Origin: Chitinophagaceae bacterium
Lineage (GTDB): Bacteria; Bacteroidota; Bacteroidia; Chitinophagales; UBA10324
Direction of reading: 5' to 3'
NCBI GenBank assembly: GCA_016717285.1
Contig: JADKFU010000005.1
Coordinates: 232,501-296,500 of the forward strand
DNA: 64,000 nt
The notes beneath the pieces are model-generated. The model made no database searches and was not told where the DNA came from. It saw nothing but the letters and a program-made list of their open reading frames with translations. Positions within the stretch are counted from its first letter, which is position 1. Each line of letters starts with the position of its first letter. A program made the position numbers and the translations under genes. Below, piece after piece: positions 16,439-24,821 of this stretch.

Positions 16439-16594
16439 ATGAAAAAAATCCTTTTTGCACTCGCTATTTATATACTGCTTTCAGCCTGCAACCGTGCAGA
16501 ATGTCCTGCATATATGAATGGTGAAGCAACAGGCGCTTCGGGCGCAAAGGGGAAAAAGCAGGAGTTGTTTCCTCCGGGAATGAAAAAGAAATGA
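16439..16594 (+). CDS. small lipoprotein with CPAY motif (51 aa)
   Basis: The 51-residue ORF has a signal peptide MKKILFALAIYILLSAC with lipobox LSAC (Cys17). It is followed by NRAECPAYMNGEATG and a basic Lys-rich end (GKKQELFPPGMKKK). Short Bacteroidota lipoproteins with the CPAY phrase and a Lys/Pro tail are recurrent, but no function is known. The AT-rich leader and clear lipobox make it a credible gene, although it is too short for usual size cut-offs. It is divergent from the HU gene. Confidence 0.7.
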   Translation: MKKILFALAIYILLSACNRAECPAYMNGEATGASGAKGKKQELFPPGMKKK

Positions 16595-16611
16595 GGTGAA
16601 GTATGAAATAT

Positions 16612-16697
16612 GATGGGCCAATGACCCAATGACTAATGATTCAATGACTAATGACTAAGGACCAATGACCAATGAATGAATGTCTAATAACTAACGC
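16612..16697 (-). repeat. degenerate short-repeat tract (CATTAGTCATTGG-type)
   Basis: Read on the minus strand the tract repeats variants of GTCATTGGTCATTAGTCATT. It is the same kind of sequence as at 14211-14330 and sits just after the recG stop. Translated, it gives the LVIRHSFIGHWSLVISH type of nonsense peptide often mis-annotated as protein. Confidence 0.75.
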
Positions 16698-16722
16698 CTG
16701 CTGTAACAACATAGATTGGTTA

Positions 16723-18837
16723 TTAAGAAATCCGGCTCCATCTTTTTTCTTTCTTGTTCTGTGTTGACAGATAATTTTTAAGTACTGCATTTTGTTCTGC
16801 TTGCAATAACGGATCTGCTTCCAACAATTTTTCCGCTTCTTCCCTTGCCAAAGCGAGTATTTTCTGATCACGCGCAAGATCTGCTATGTGAAACGGAACA
16901 AGACCTGATTGCTGTGTGCCTTCGAGATCTCCGGGACCGCGCAAGCGCAAATCTTCTTCAGCAATACGGAAACCGTCATTTGTTTGTGTCAGAATATTCA
17001 TGCGGGCACGTGCTTCTGATGAAAGCTTATCACCCGTGAGCAGAATACAATAGGAATCTTCAGCACCACGACCCACACGGCCACGAAGCTGATGCAGTTG
17101 AGATAATCCAAAACGTTCGGCGCTTTCAATCACCATCACACTTGCATTCGGAACATCTACTCCAACTTCAATCACGGTAGTGGCCACCATGATTTGTGTT
17201 TCATTCCGGATGAACCTTTGCATTTCCAGATCGCGCGCATCTGATTTCATTTTACCATGAACAATGCTTATCGCAAATTCGGGCAATGGAAAAGCACGTG
17301 CGATACTTTCATAACCATCCATCAGAAATTTATAATCCTGTTTTTCCGATTCATCAATCAATGGATACACGATATAAATCTGTCGGCCTGCTTTGATTTG
17401 TTCTTTCATGAATCCAAATACACGTAGCCTGGAGGAATCAAAACGGTGAACAGTAGTGATGGGTTTTCTTCCCGGAGGTAATTCATCAATCGTTGAAACA
17501 TCAAGGTCGCCGTATAATGTCATGGCCAGTGTTCTTGGAATAGGTGTGGCCGTCATTACGAGTACATGTGGTGGCAAATGATTTTTTGTCCAGAGACTGG
17601 CACGTTGTTCCACGCCAAAGCGATGTTGTTCATCAATCACAATCAGTCCGAGGTTGTTGAACACTACTTTGTCTTCAATCAAAGCATGTGTTCCGATTAA
17701 CAGGTGAATCTCGCCATCTTGTAAGGCCGCCAGCATCTTCTTTCGTTCACTGCCTTTTACTGATGCTGTTAATAATGCAACACGCAATCCAAGTCCCTCT
17801 GTCAGAAGTGTGAGGTTGCGGTAATGTTGCAATGCCAGTAATTCAGTAGGCACCATCATGGCTGATTGAAAACTGTTATCAATCGCCATCAGCATCACGA
17901 GTAAGGAAACAATTGTTTTTCCACTGCCTACATCACCTTGTAACAACCTGTTCATTTGCTTGCCTGAAACCAGGTCCATTCGTATTTCCCTGATCACTCT
18001 TTTTTGCGCGGCCGTGAGTTGAAAGGGTAATTTTTCATGGTAAAAACGATTGAAGGAAGGATCGAGTTTCGTAAAGATGAAACCTGCTGATGCCCTTTTC
18101 CTCCCCAGCTTCAATTGCAATATTCTCAGTTGACTGAAAAATAATTCTTCGAACTTCAGACGGTTTCTTGTTTTTTCCAGCATCGCTTCATTTTCCGGAA
18201 AGTGAATTTGATTGAATGCTTCAAAGCGCGGAATAAAATGGAATCGCTTCAGCAAAGTATCCGGAAGATTTTCGTTCAGATCATGTACCGTAATTAATGC
18301 TAAAAGCGTGGTCACTAATTTCTCGATGCCTTTTGAATGCAAACCTCTACCCTTTAATTTTTCAGTAGAAGAATACATCGGTTGTAAACGACCATCGGGT
18401 TTTTCCACTGCTTCTTCAAATGAAGTAATGTCAGGATGAACGATGGAATATTCGCCTTTGAAAATGCCGGGCTTTCCAAACACCACATATTTTTTTCCGA
18501 TCTCCACAAATTTTTCTGCATACCGGATTCCCTGGAACCAAACCAGTTCCATTTCACCGGTGCCATCCGTGAAGTAGGCCACAAATCTTTTTCCCCTGTT
18601 CTCACCTACCAGGTTTTTCTCCACTACTTTGCCGATGATCTGAACGTATTGTGTGTGAGGAGTGAGTTGGTTGATTTTAAAGAAGGAAGTGCGGTCGATA
18701 TAACGGAATGGAAAGTGATGGAGCAGATCGCCAAAGGTGAAGATGTTCAGTTCTTTTTTTAAAATGTCGGCGCGTTGTGGCCCAACGCCTTTCAGGTATT
18801 CAATAGGAGAAGCAAGCAGTTGATAGATTTGTGCCAT
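16723..18837 (-). CDS. recG: ATP-dependent DNA helicase RecG
   Basis: RecG reverses stalled replication forks and processes Holliday-type junctions. The 704-residue protein has the N-terminal wedge region (PIEYLKGVGPQRADIL; OB-like part at about 60-150), Walker A GDVGSGKT at 301-308, the Walker B-type DEQH at 402-405, the motif MTATPIPRTLA, and the C-terminal RecG motifs TTVIEVGVDVPNASVMVIE and QLRGRVGRG. All helicase motifs are present and the length is normal. It reads alone, with the DinB-like gene divergent upstream. Confidence 0.97.
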   Translation of the reverse strand: MAQIYQLLASPIEYLKGVGPQRADILKKELNIFTFGDLLHHFPFRYIDRTSFFKINQLTPHTQYVQIIGKVVEKNLVGENRGKRFVAYFTDGTGEMELVWFQGIRYAEKFVEIGKKYVVFGKPGIFKGEYSIVHPDITSFEEAVEKPDGRLQPMYSSTEKLKGRGLHSKGIEKLVTTLLALITVHDLNENLPDTLLKRFHFIPRFEAFNQIHFPENEAMLEKTRNRLKFEELFFSQLRILQLKLGRKRASAGFIFTKLDPSFNRFYHEKLPFQLTAAQKRVIREIRMDLVSGKQMNRLLQGDVGSGKTIVSLLVMLMAIDNSFQSAMMVPTELLALQHYRNLTLLTEGLGLRVALLTASVKGSERKKMLAALQDGEIHLLIGTHALIEDKVVFNNLGLIVIDEQHRFGVEQRASLWTKNHLPPHVLVMTATPIPRTLAMTLYGDLDVSTIDELPPGRKPITTVHRFDSSRLRVFGFMKEQIKAGRQIYIVYPLIDESEKQDYKFLMDGYESIARAFPLPEFAISIVHGKMKSDARDLEMQRFIRNETQIMVATTVIEVGVDVPNASVMVIESAERFGLSQLHQLRGRVGRGAEDSYCILLTGDKLSSEARARMNILTQTNDGFRIAEEDLRLRGPGDLEGTQQSGLVPFHIADLARDQKILALAREEAEKLLEADPLLQAEQNAVLKNYLSTQNKKEKRWSRIS

Positions 18838-18994
18838 GGCTGTACAAAAATAGGATACGGGTGCCGGAATTTTCCGGATACGAAAAGTGAAAATAATAAA
18901 TGGCAGGTAAAAGACCGGATTAACTTTTAGCTGGATAATTTTGCCATCAAATAGATGCGTTCAAATTTGTAGTTTGCTGATTCAATCTTAAAAA

Positions 18995-19495
18995 ATGTCG
19001 GCTTTCTCCACTCCCGAAAAAAGAAAATCAAAGATCAATTCCTTTGGCAACGGCTATCAGCGTTTGAGCGAGATGCTGCATACGATTCCTGAAGATGTAA
19101 TGTCGTATCGTGCACATCGTGATGTGTGGAACATCAATGAAATGGTGATTCATCTTGCAGACCTGGAAGCAGCGGCGTATGTAAATTTCAGAAGGGCGGT
19201 GGCGGAGCCAACAGAAGATATTATTGCTTTTGATAAAGACCTTTGGGCGGAATCATTAACATATTATAATCAGCCCATTGATGCATCTTTAAAACTTTTT
19301 CGATTGTTGCGAACAAGTAATTATTTATTGCTGAAGAACATTTCGCATGATGGATGGTTGAACACGGTAAATTATCCGGAGAACGGACAGATAACGCTGG
19401 AAGATTTACTTGATTTGTATGAAAATCATTTCGAAACAGTAATCAAAGAGATACAGCGTAATGTGGATGATCGGATGAAGGAAGAGAAAAGATAA
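18995..19495 (+). CDS. DinB-family (DinB_2) four-helix-bundle protein
   Basis: The 166-residue protein has the DinB landmarks WNINEMVIHLADLE near residue 49 and the C-terminal LYENHFETVIKEI. His in IHLAD and His in ENHFE are probable metal ligands. DinB-like proteins form four-helix bundles, often act as metal-dependent thiol transferases, and are usually annotated as damage-inducible. The substrate is unknown. It starts at the ATG MSAFSTPEK and is divergent from recG. Confidence 0.8.
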   Translation: MSAFSTPEKRKSKINSFGNGYQRLSEMLHTIPEDVMSYRAHRDVWNINEMVIHLADLEAAAYVNFRRAVAEPTEDIIAFDKDLWAESLTYYNQPIDASLKLFRLLRTSNYLLLKNISHDGWLNTVNYPENGQITLEDLLDLYENHFETVIKEIQRNVDDRMKEEKR

Positions 19496-19567
19496 AAGTG
19501 AACGCATCAATCAGTTGCAGAATTTAACCAGCATTTCAATAATTACTTTTGCGCAAATGAACCACGT

Positions 19568-20293
19568 ATGAAAAATCACATCATCTTTCTATTCCTTTTT
19601 TGTACTGCTACAGTTTCAGCTCAGGTAGATGATTCTACCGCTTCCATGATGCCACCGCAAATGGCCGGCGTATTGAATTTCCCAAAGCAATTTTTCTTTT
19701 TTGACTTCATCAACAGCGGCTGGTTAAATGCACCTGAAAATATTAAATCGAAACTGATTTCGGGCGGATTGAATATTAACCTCTTCTACGAATTCAATAT
19801 TGTGAAAGCTAAAGTAGGCATTGCACCCGGCATCAGTTACTCTGTATCAGGTGTGAAAAGCAATTCAATTTATAAGTATGATTATAGTACCGCCGGATCC
19901 GAAATGGTGTATACGGATCTGGAGCCCTATTCAGATTCACTCTTTATAAAAAGTAAGCTTTCAGTATCCTATCTTGAAATACCCGTGGAAGTTCACATAC
20001 ATCTGAAACCTAACAGTAAAAAACTTGGATTTTTGATTGCTCCGGGATTCAGAGCAGGAATGCTGGTGGGTGACTTTTGGAAATTAAATTATCATCAATC
20101 CATAGTTGGTGCCGATAAACTGAAGGTTTATGGCATAGAAAATATTTCTCCTTTCCGTTATGGCGTGTCACTGAGATTAATGTATTATAAGTTTGGATTG
20201 TTTGGATATTATCAGTTGAATCATTTATTCGAAGAAAATAAGGGCGCTGCAGTTACGCCTTATTCAGTTGGTATATCTGTATCACCTTTTTAG
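19568..20293 (+). CDS. outer-membrane beta-barrel protein (PorT-like)
   Basis: The 241-residue protein has a signal peptide cut after VSAQ and then strands of alternating hydrophobic residues (GIAPGISYSVSGVKSN, FLIAPGFRAGMLVGDF), ending in GISVSPF with a C-terminal Phe. It belongs to the Bacteroidota outer-membrane beta-barrel family. It stands 100 nt before another barrel gene on the same strand, so both may be co-transcribed. No ligand or partner is evident. Confidence 0.75.
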   Translation: MKNHIIFLFLFCTATVSAQVDDSTASMMPPQMAGVLNFPKQFFFFDFINSGWLNAPENIKSKLISGGLNINLFYEFNIVKAKVGIAPGISYSVSGVKSNSIYKYDYSTAGSEMVYTDLEPYSDSLFIKSKLSVSYLEIPVEVHIHLKPNSKKLGFLIAPGFRAGMLVGDFWKLNYHQSIVGADKLKVYGIENISPFRYGVSLRLMYYKFGLFGYYQLNHLFEENKGAAVTPYSVGISVSPF

Positions 20294-20392
20294 CTGTACT
20301 ACAGGTCAGAAAGCCGTTTGTCCATTTCAACTTATCTTCGTCCTGTAAACTAATTTCTCAATCAACTATCTAAAAATAAAATTTCATCTACT

Positions 20393-21082
20393 ATGAAGAA
20401 AATCTTTCTCCTCCTATTTTCCTGTCTTTCTTTTTTCCAGGCTTCATCACAGGGAACACAGCAGGATTCCGGATTACGTTTCGGATTGACGTTATCACCA
20501 CAGCTCAGTTGGCTTTCTGCAAATGATAAAGGCCTGGAAGGAAATGGTTCTTATGCCGGATTTAGTTATGGTTTACTGATGGATGTGCTTATTCCAACAA
20601 ACTATGCATTTGCAACAGGTGTGCTTATTTCCTATGAGGGCGGAAAGCTGACCTACACCGATTCAACAAAGTTCAATAGTTTTCCTGACAGGATTTATCC
20701 GGCCGGAACTAGTGTGGACTATACTATTCAATACATAGAAATTCCATTGAGCATGAAGCTTCGCACCAATCAGATTGGTTACATTACTTACTTTGGACAG
20801 TTCGGTTTGCAAGGTGGTATTGCGATACGTTCGAGAGCAAATATTGCAACCTTGAACGGAAGTATGGAGGAAGCAAAGGTGGACTTTGGAAAAGATGTGA
20901 CGCCCGGAAATCTGGGTCTGCTGCTTGGCGGTGGTATAGAATATCAGGTAAGTGGTAAGACAGCGCTGTTGGCGGGCCTTCAGTTTCACAATGGTTTTAT
21001 TGATGCCACCGATAATCCAAAGGACTATAAAACGGTTTCAACGCTCGCACACTTTCGCTTGCAACTTGGAATTTATTTTTAG
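20393..21082 (+). CDS. outer-membrane beta-barrel protein (PorT-like)
   Basis: The 229-residue protein has a signal peptide (cut near SSQG) and strands such as YIEIPLSMKLRTNQIGYITY and GNLGLLLGGGIEYQVSGK, ending HFRLQLGIYF with terminal Phe. The IEIPL phrase after YTIQY is typical of this barrel family. It is not closely similar to the barrel encoded just upstream, so the pair is not a recent duplication. A short perfect palindrome lies right after its stop codon. Confidence 0.75.
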   Translation: MKKIFLLLFSCLSFFQASSQGTQQDSGLRFGLTLSPQLSWLSANDKGLEGNGSYAGFSYGLLMDVLIPTNYAFATGVLISYEGGKLTYTDSTKFNSFPDRIYPAGTSVDYTIQYIEIPLSMKLRTNQIGYITYFGQFGLQGGIAIRSRANIATLNGSMEEAKVDFGKDVTPGNLGLLLGGGIEYQVSGKTALLAGLQFHNGFIDATDNPKDYKTVSTLAHFRLQLGIYF

Positions 21083-21086
21083 CAGC

Positions 21087-21104
21087 GACGCAATGCATTG
21101 CGTC
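21087..21104. repeat. perfect palindrome, REP-like
   Basis: GACGCAATGCATTGCGTC is an 18-bp perfect palindrome that starts 5 nt after the barrel stop at 21082 and lies 56 nt before nadE. It has no T run, so it is more likely a dispersed palindromic repeat than a terminator. Confidence 0.6.
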
Positions 21105-21159
21105 ACTACTGTATTTCCTGCATGGAAGTTTTACATTTGAGCCATCTGAAACAGAATCT

Positions 21160-22800
21160 ATGAAGATTGCAATGGCACAACAGAATTACCTGATAGGTGA
21201 TTTTGAAGGAAACAGAAAGAAGATTACCGATGCGATACGCCGTGCAAAAGAAATGGGAGCTGACCTTGTTATGTTCTCTGAACTGAGTGTCTGCGGATAT
21301 CCTCCCCGCGACTTCCTGGAGTTCCGTGATTTTATTGATCAATGCGATGAATCAGTTCAGTTGATAGCAAAGGAAGCTGTTGGTATTGCGGTATTGATTG
21401 GAGCGCCTACCGTGAATCCAAAACCGGAAGGAAAAGACCTTTATAATTCTGCTTATTTTTTATATGACGGGACCATAAAACAAGTCATCAACAAATCATT
21501 ATTACCCAATTACGATGTGTTTGATGAGTATAGATACTTCGAACCTAACCATGAATTCGGTGCCTTTGATTTTATGGGTAAGCGAATTGGATTTACAGTG
21601 TGCGAAGACCTTTGGAATGCAGGCATTAATCCATTGTACGTAACAACACCCATAGAAAAGATTGCTGCTTTTAAACCTGATTACCTGCTTAATATTTCCG
21701 CATCGCCATTTGATTATGAACATTCCCGCGACCGGATTGATTTGCTGAAACAAACTGCAAAGAACTACCGGCTTCCTGTATTTTATTGCAATTGCGTAGG
21801 TGCGCAAACGGAATTGATATTCGATGGTGGATCTGTGGTGATTACACCAAACGGAGAAGTGTTTGATGAGATGATGTATTACCAAGAGCAGGTTAAGTTA
21901 TATGATCTTGATGAAGTAATGCATGCGCATGATTTGGAAAACCGTGAGCAACCCAAGGAAAAAATCCCGTTGATTTATCAGACACTCGTAGTTGGTATTC
22001 GCGAATATTTCAACAAGTTGAATTTTAAAAAAGCGATTCTTGGACTGAGCGGCGGTATTGATTCCGCTGTGGTGGCTTGTCTTGCAGTGGAAGCGCTTGG
22101 GAAAGAAAATGTAAAAGTGTTGCTGATGCCGTCACAATTTTCAACAGGACACTCCGTAAGCGATGCTCTTGAACTTTCAGGCAATCTGGATATTGCTTAT
22201 GAAACCCTTCCGGTTAAAGATGTTTATGATGCAGCCTTGAATGTTTTGAATCCGTTTTTTGAAGGCAAACCGTTTGATGTGACGGAAGAAAACCTTCAGG
22301 CAAGGATTCGTGCTTTGTATCTGATGGCTTTCGCAAATAAGCATCATTTCATTGTGCTCAATACTTCTAATAAAAGTGAGATGGCGGTTGGTTACGGTAC
22401 TTTGTATGGTGATATGTGCGGCGGACTGGCAGTGCTCGGAGATGTGTATAAGACGGAAGTGTACGAAATCGTGAAATATATTAACCGTGATAAAGAAATA
22501 ATTCCGGCACATATCATTTCGAAACCACCATCTGCCGAATTACGACATGACCAGAAAGATGCCGACTCTTTGCCGGAGTATGCAATACTTGATAAAATAT
22601 TGTTTCAATACATTGAGAAACGAAAAGGTCCTAAAGAGCTGGTGGCGCTTGGCTTTGAAAAATCATTGGTTGATCGTGTGCTGAAAATGGTGAACATCAG
22701 CGAACACAAACGCCATCAATCGCCTCCCGTGTTGCGGGTTTCTGCTAAAGCATTCGGATCGGGCCGCAGATTGCCGATTGTTGCGAAGTATTTATCGTAG
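21160..22800 (+). CDS. nadE: glutamine-dependent NAD+ synthetase
   Basis: NadE amidates nicotinic acid adenine dinucleotide to NAD+ using glutamine. The 546-residue protein has an N-terminal nitrilase-type amidase with the Glu41-Lys112-Cys148 triad (FSELSVCGYPP, NKSLLPNY, FTVCEDLW). The C-terminal synthetase part has the PP-loop SGGIDS at 297-302, and NTSNKSEMAVGYGTLYGDM and KPPSAELRHDQKDAD follow. Length and all catalytic residues are normal, giving the long, glutaminase-carrying form. Confidence 0.97.
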   Translation: MKIAMAQQNYLIGDFEGNRKKITDAIRRAKEMGADLVMFSELSVCGYPPRDFLEFRDFIDQCDESVQLIAKEAVGIAVLIGAPTVNPKPEGKDLYNSAYFLYDGTIKQVINKSLLPNYDVFDEYRYFEPNHEFGAFDFMGKRIGFTVCEDLWNAGINPLYVTTPIEKIAAFKPDYLLNISASPFDYEHSRDRIDLLKQTAKNYRLPVFYCNCVGAQTELIFDGGSVVITPNGEVFDEMMYYQEQVKLYDLDEVMHAHDLENREQPKEKIPLIYQTLVVGIREYFNKLNFKKAILGLSGGIDSAVVACLAVEALGKENVKVLLMPSQFSTGHSVSDALELSGNLDIAYETLPVKDVYDAALNVLNPFFEGKPFDVTEENLQARIRALYLMAFANKHHFIVLNTSNKSEMAVGYGTLYGDMCGGLAVLGDVYKTEVYEIVKYINRDKEIIPAHIISKPPSAELRHDQKDADSLPEYAILDKILFQYIEKRKGPKELVALGFEKSLVDRVLKMVNISEHKRHQSPPVLRVSAKAFGSGRRLPIVAKYLS

Positions 22801-22888
22801 CCAATAAATTGAGTTGCTCATCTGCTGATTTTTTCAATGCACTTTAAACGGACGATAAAAAACTGCCTGAAAAAAACCAGCAATGTTC

Positions 22889-22932
22889 CTCGACATTTAT
22901 GTCAAGCTATTTCCCGAGTTAAAAGTCGGGAA
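22889..22932. repeat. paired hairpins, REP-like
   Basis: Two hairpins stand side by side: CTCGACAT/ATGTCAAG (22889-22896 with 22899-22906, one mismatch) and TTCCCGA/TCGGGAA (22911-22917 with 22926-22932). No coding sequence. The layout, in an empty interval, suggests a dispersed intergenic palindromic unit. Confidence 0.5.
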
Positions 22933-22978
22933 CACAAACTTCTGATTGCCTAAGCATATTATTTTATATAATATAAAC

Positions 22979-23009
22979 GACTGAATCCAGATGCATTCAG
23001 TCATTTTTT
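22979..23009 (+). terminator. Rho-independent terminator
   Basis: An 8-bp stem GACTGAAT/ATTCAGTC with an 8-nt loop is followed by a run of six T. It is about 180 nt past nadE and before the next gene; probably ends the nadE transcript. Confidence 0.7.
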
Positions 23010-23112
23010 CCTTTCATCAACTCAAACCATCCGTTCACAAAATAGATTTGAATTCCGGTTACGTGCAGTAATATGTTTGGCGAAAATTAATTCATCAACA
23101 AAAAAAACGGAC

Positions 23113-24786
23113 ATGAAAAAAACTGCTTTGCTCCTTGTTATCTTCATAGTTACAGGAGGTCTCACTCAATTATTCGCACAGAATACCTTTCCTTCATCAG
23201 GTGCGGCGGGTATTGGAACTGCCACGCCGGCTGGTGCTTCATTACTGGAAATTAAATCCACTACAAAAGGTGTCTTGCTTCCACGCATGACCAAAACACA
23301 GCGGGATGCAATTGCCGGTCCGACGGAAGGTTTACTCATTTATCAAACCAATAACCAACCTGGTTTCTACTATTTTGATGGCAGCATCTGGAAATCGGTG
23401 TTGCAGCTAAAGAAAGATCTGTCGAACCTGAATCCTACATCAATCAATGAATCATTGGTTCCAAATGCGTCAGGCACTATAGATCTTGGCAGCAGCACTT
23501 TTAAATGGAGAGATGCTTATGTAACCAATATCAAATTTGCAGATGGCACTACACAATCTACGGCAGGCGGTGGTGGTGGTGCAGAAACAGATCCGCAGGT
23601 TGGCACCAATACAACGAACTATATTCCGAAATGGAATGGCAGTGCATTGATAACAGGAATACTGCAGGACAATAGCACCAACCTCTGGACTGGTGCACCG
23701 GCATTTGCCGGCACACGTGGCAAACTGGATTTGTACAACACTACCACTTCTAAAGGTCTGAATGTGGAAACGGCCATGAGTTCTACCGGCCAAACAGAAG
23801 GCATCCATAGTTGGGTGACTACTGCAAGCACCGGAATCAAGTATGGATTTTACAACCAGGTTTGGCAAACAACCAATGGAACGGGAAGTGTGAACGGTAT
23901 CTTTAACGATATTCAGAATTATGGAACCGGTATTGGCTATGGCAACCGCACGACCATGGATCTCCTGGGTTCTGCCACTAACTATGGAAATTATACTTCG
24001 ATCACTTCTGGCGGGACTGGTACTTTGTATGGCGATTACAAAACCATGAGCGGTTTAGGTACATTGTATGGTCAGTATATTTCAATTCCTGCAACTTCAG
24101 GCAGCAATGCTAAAACAGGTGTGTATGTAAATATTCCAAGCAGCACAGGAAGTAACTACGGACTTTTTTCAGTAGTTGACGAAAACAACAGCGGTAGCTA
24201 TGCAGCTTTTCTTTATGGCAAAGTGTATTGTACCGGCAATGTAGGCATAGGTACCACCAACCCACAGGCGCAGCTTCAGGTTGACTTTGGCGAAGATGCA
24301 GAACCTACCGGTGGTGGATTTATCGTGAGTGGCAGCATGACTTCCACCAACATTGCAATTGATAACAATGAAATCATGGCGCGTAACAATGGTGCTGTGT
24401 CAAAATTATTTCTGAACAACGATGGCGGTGATGTTTCAATGTGTTACGCCGGCGGAAGTGTGATGATCGGCGCATCTGTTCCTGCAACCGGTTATTTACT
24501 AAGCGTGGATGGAAAAGTGATGTGCGAAGAATTGAAAGTGCAGCTATCTGAATCATGGCCTGATTATGTTTTTGATGAAAACTATTCTATGCCTTCCATA
24601 AGTGAGCTGAAGAAGTTTGTTACCACGAACAAACACCTTCCCGGAATTCCGGCAGCGGACGTAATGAAAGAGCACGGGTTATCAGTAGGAGAGATGCAAA
24701 CCAAAATGATGCAGAAGGTGGAAGAACTTTCTCTCTACATCATTCAGTTGCAGGATCAGATTGATGCCTTAAAGCAACAACAGTAA
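23113..24786 (+). CDS. secreted tail-fibre-like structural protein
   Basis: From the ATG at 23113 (MKKTALLLVIFIVTGG) the protein has 557 residues and a signal peptide ending FAQN. The N-terminal third has the phrase ASLLEIKSTTKGVLLPRMT, the middle part is rich in Gly/Thr/Asn/Ser in short repeats, and the C-terminal about 90 residues (SWPDYVFDENYSMPS, HLPGIPAADVMKEHG, GEMQTKMMQKVEELSLYII) end in a coiled coil. This layout is common in Bacteroidota exported proteins and resembles phage tail-fibre ends, but there are no phage neighbours. Adhesion or surface structure is inferred. The M4 protease gene follows 35 nt later, perhaps in one operon. Confidence 0.65.
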   Translation: MKKTALLLVIFIVTGGLTQLFAQNTFPSSGAAGIGTATPAGASLLEIKSTTKGVLLPRMTKTQRDAIAGPTEGLLIYQTNNQPGFYYFDGSIWKSVLQLKKDLSNLNPTSINESLVPNASGTIDLGSSTFKWRDAYVTNIKFADGTTQSTAGGGGGAETDPQVGTNTTNYIPKWNGSALITGILQDNSTNLWTGAPAFAGTRGKLDLYNTTTSKGLNVETAMSSTGQTEGIHSWVTTASTGIKYGFYNQVWQTTNGTGSVNGIFNDIQNYGTGIGYGNRTTMDLLGSATNYGNYTSITSGGTGTLYGDYKTMSGLGTLYGQYISIPATSGSNAKTGVYVNIPSSTGSNYGLFSVVDENNSGSYAAFLYGKVYCTGNVGIGTTNPQAQLQVDFGEDAEPTGGGFIVSGSMTSTNIAIDNNEIMARNNGAVSKLFLNNDGGDVSMCYAGGSVMIGASVPATGYLLSVDGKVMCEELKVQLSESWPDYVFDENYSMPSISELKKFVTTNKHLPGIPAADVMKEHGLSVGEMQTKMMQKVEELSLYIIQLQDQIDALKQQQ

Positions 24787-24821
24787 CAGTGTTTCATTTC
24801 ATATCAACAAAAAACAAAATC

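Noticed and set aside
16641..16877. Open frame on the minus strand overlapping the recG end and the repeat tract
   Set aside because: Its tail is the LVIRHSFIGHWSLVISH type of repeat translation and its head is an out-of-frame part of recG; not a gene.
23113..24786. Possible prophage tail fibre
   Set aside because: The C-terminal part looks fibre-like, but the protein has a Sec signal peptide, and no other phage gene, integrase or att site is near.
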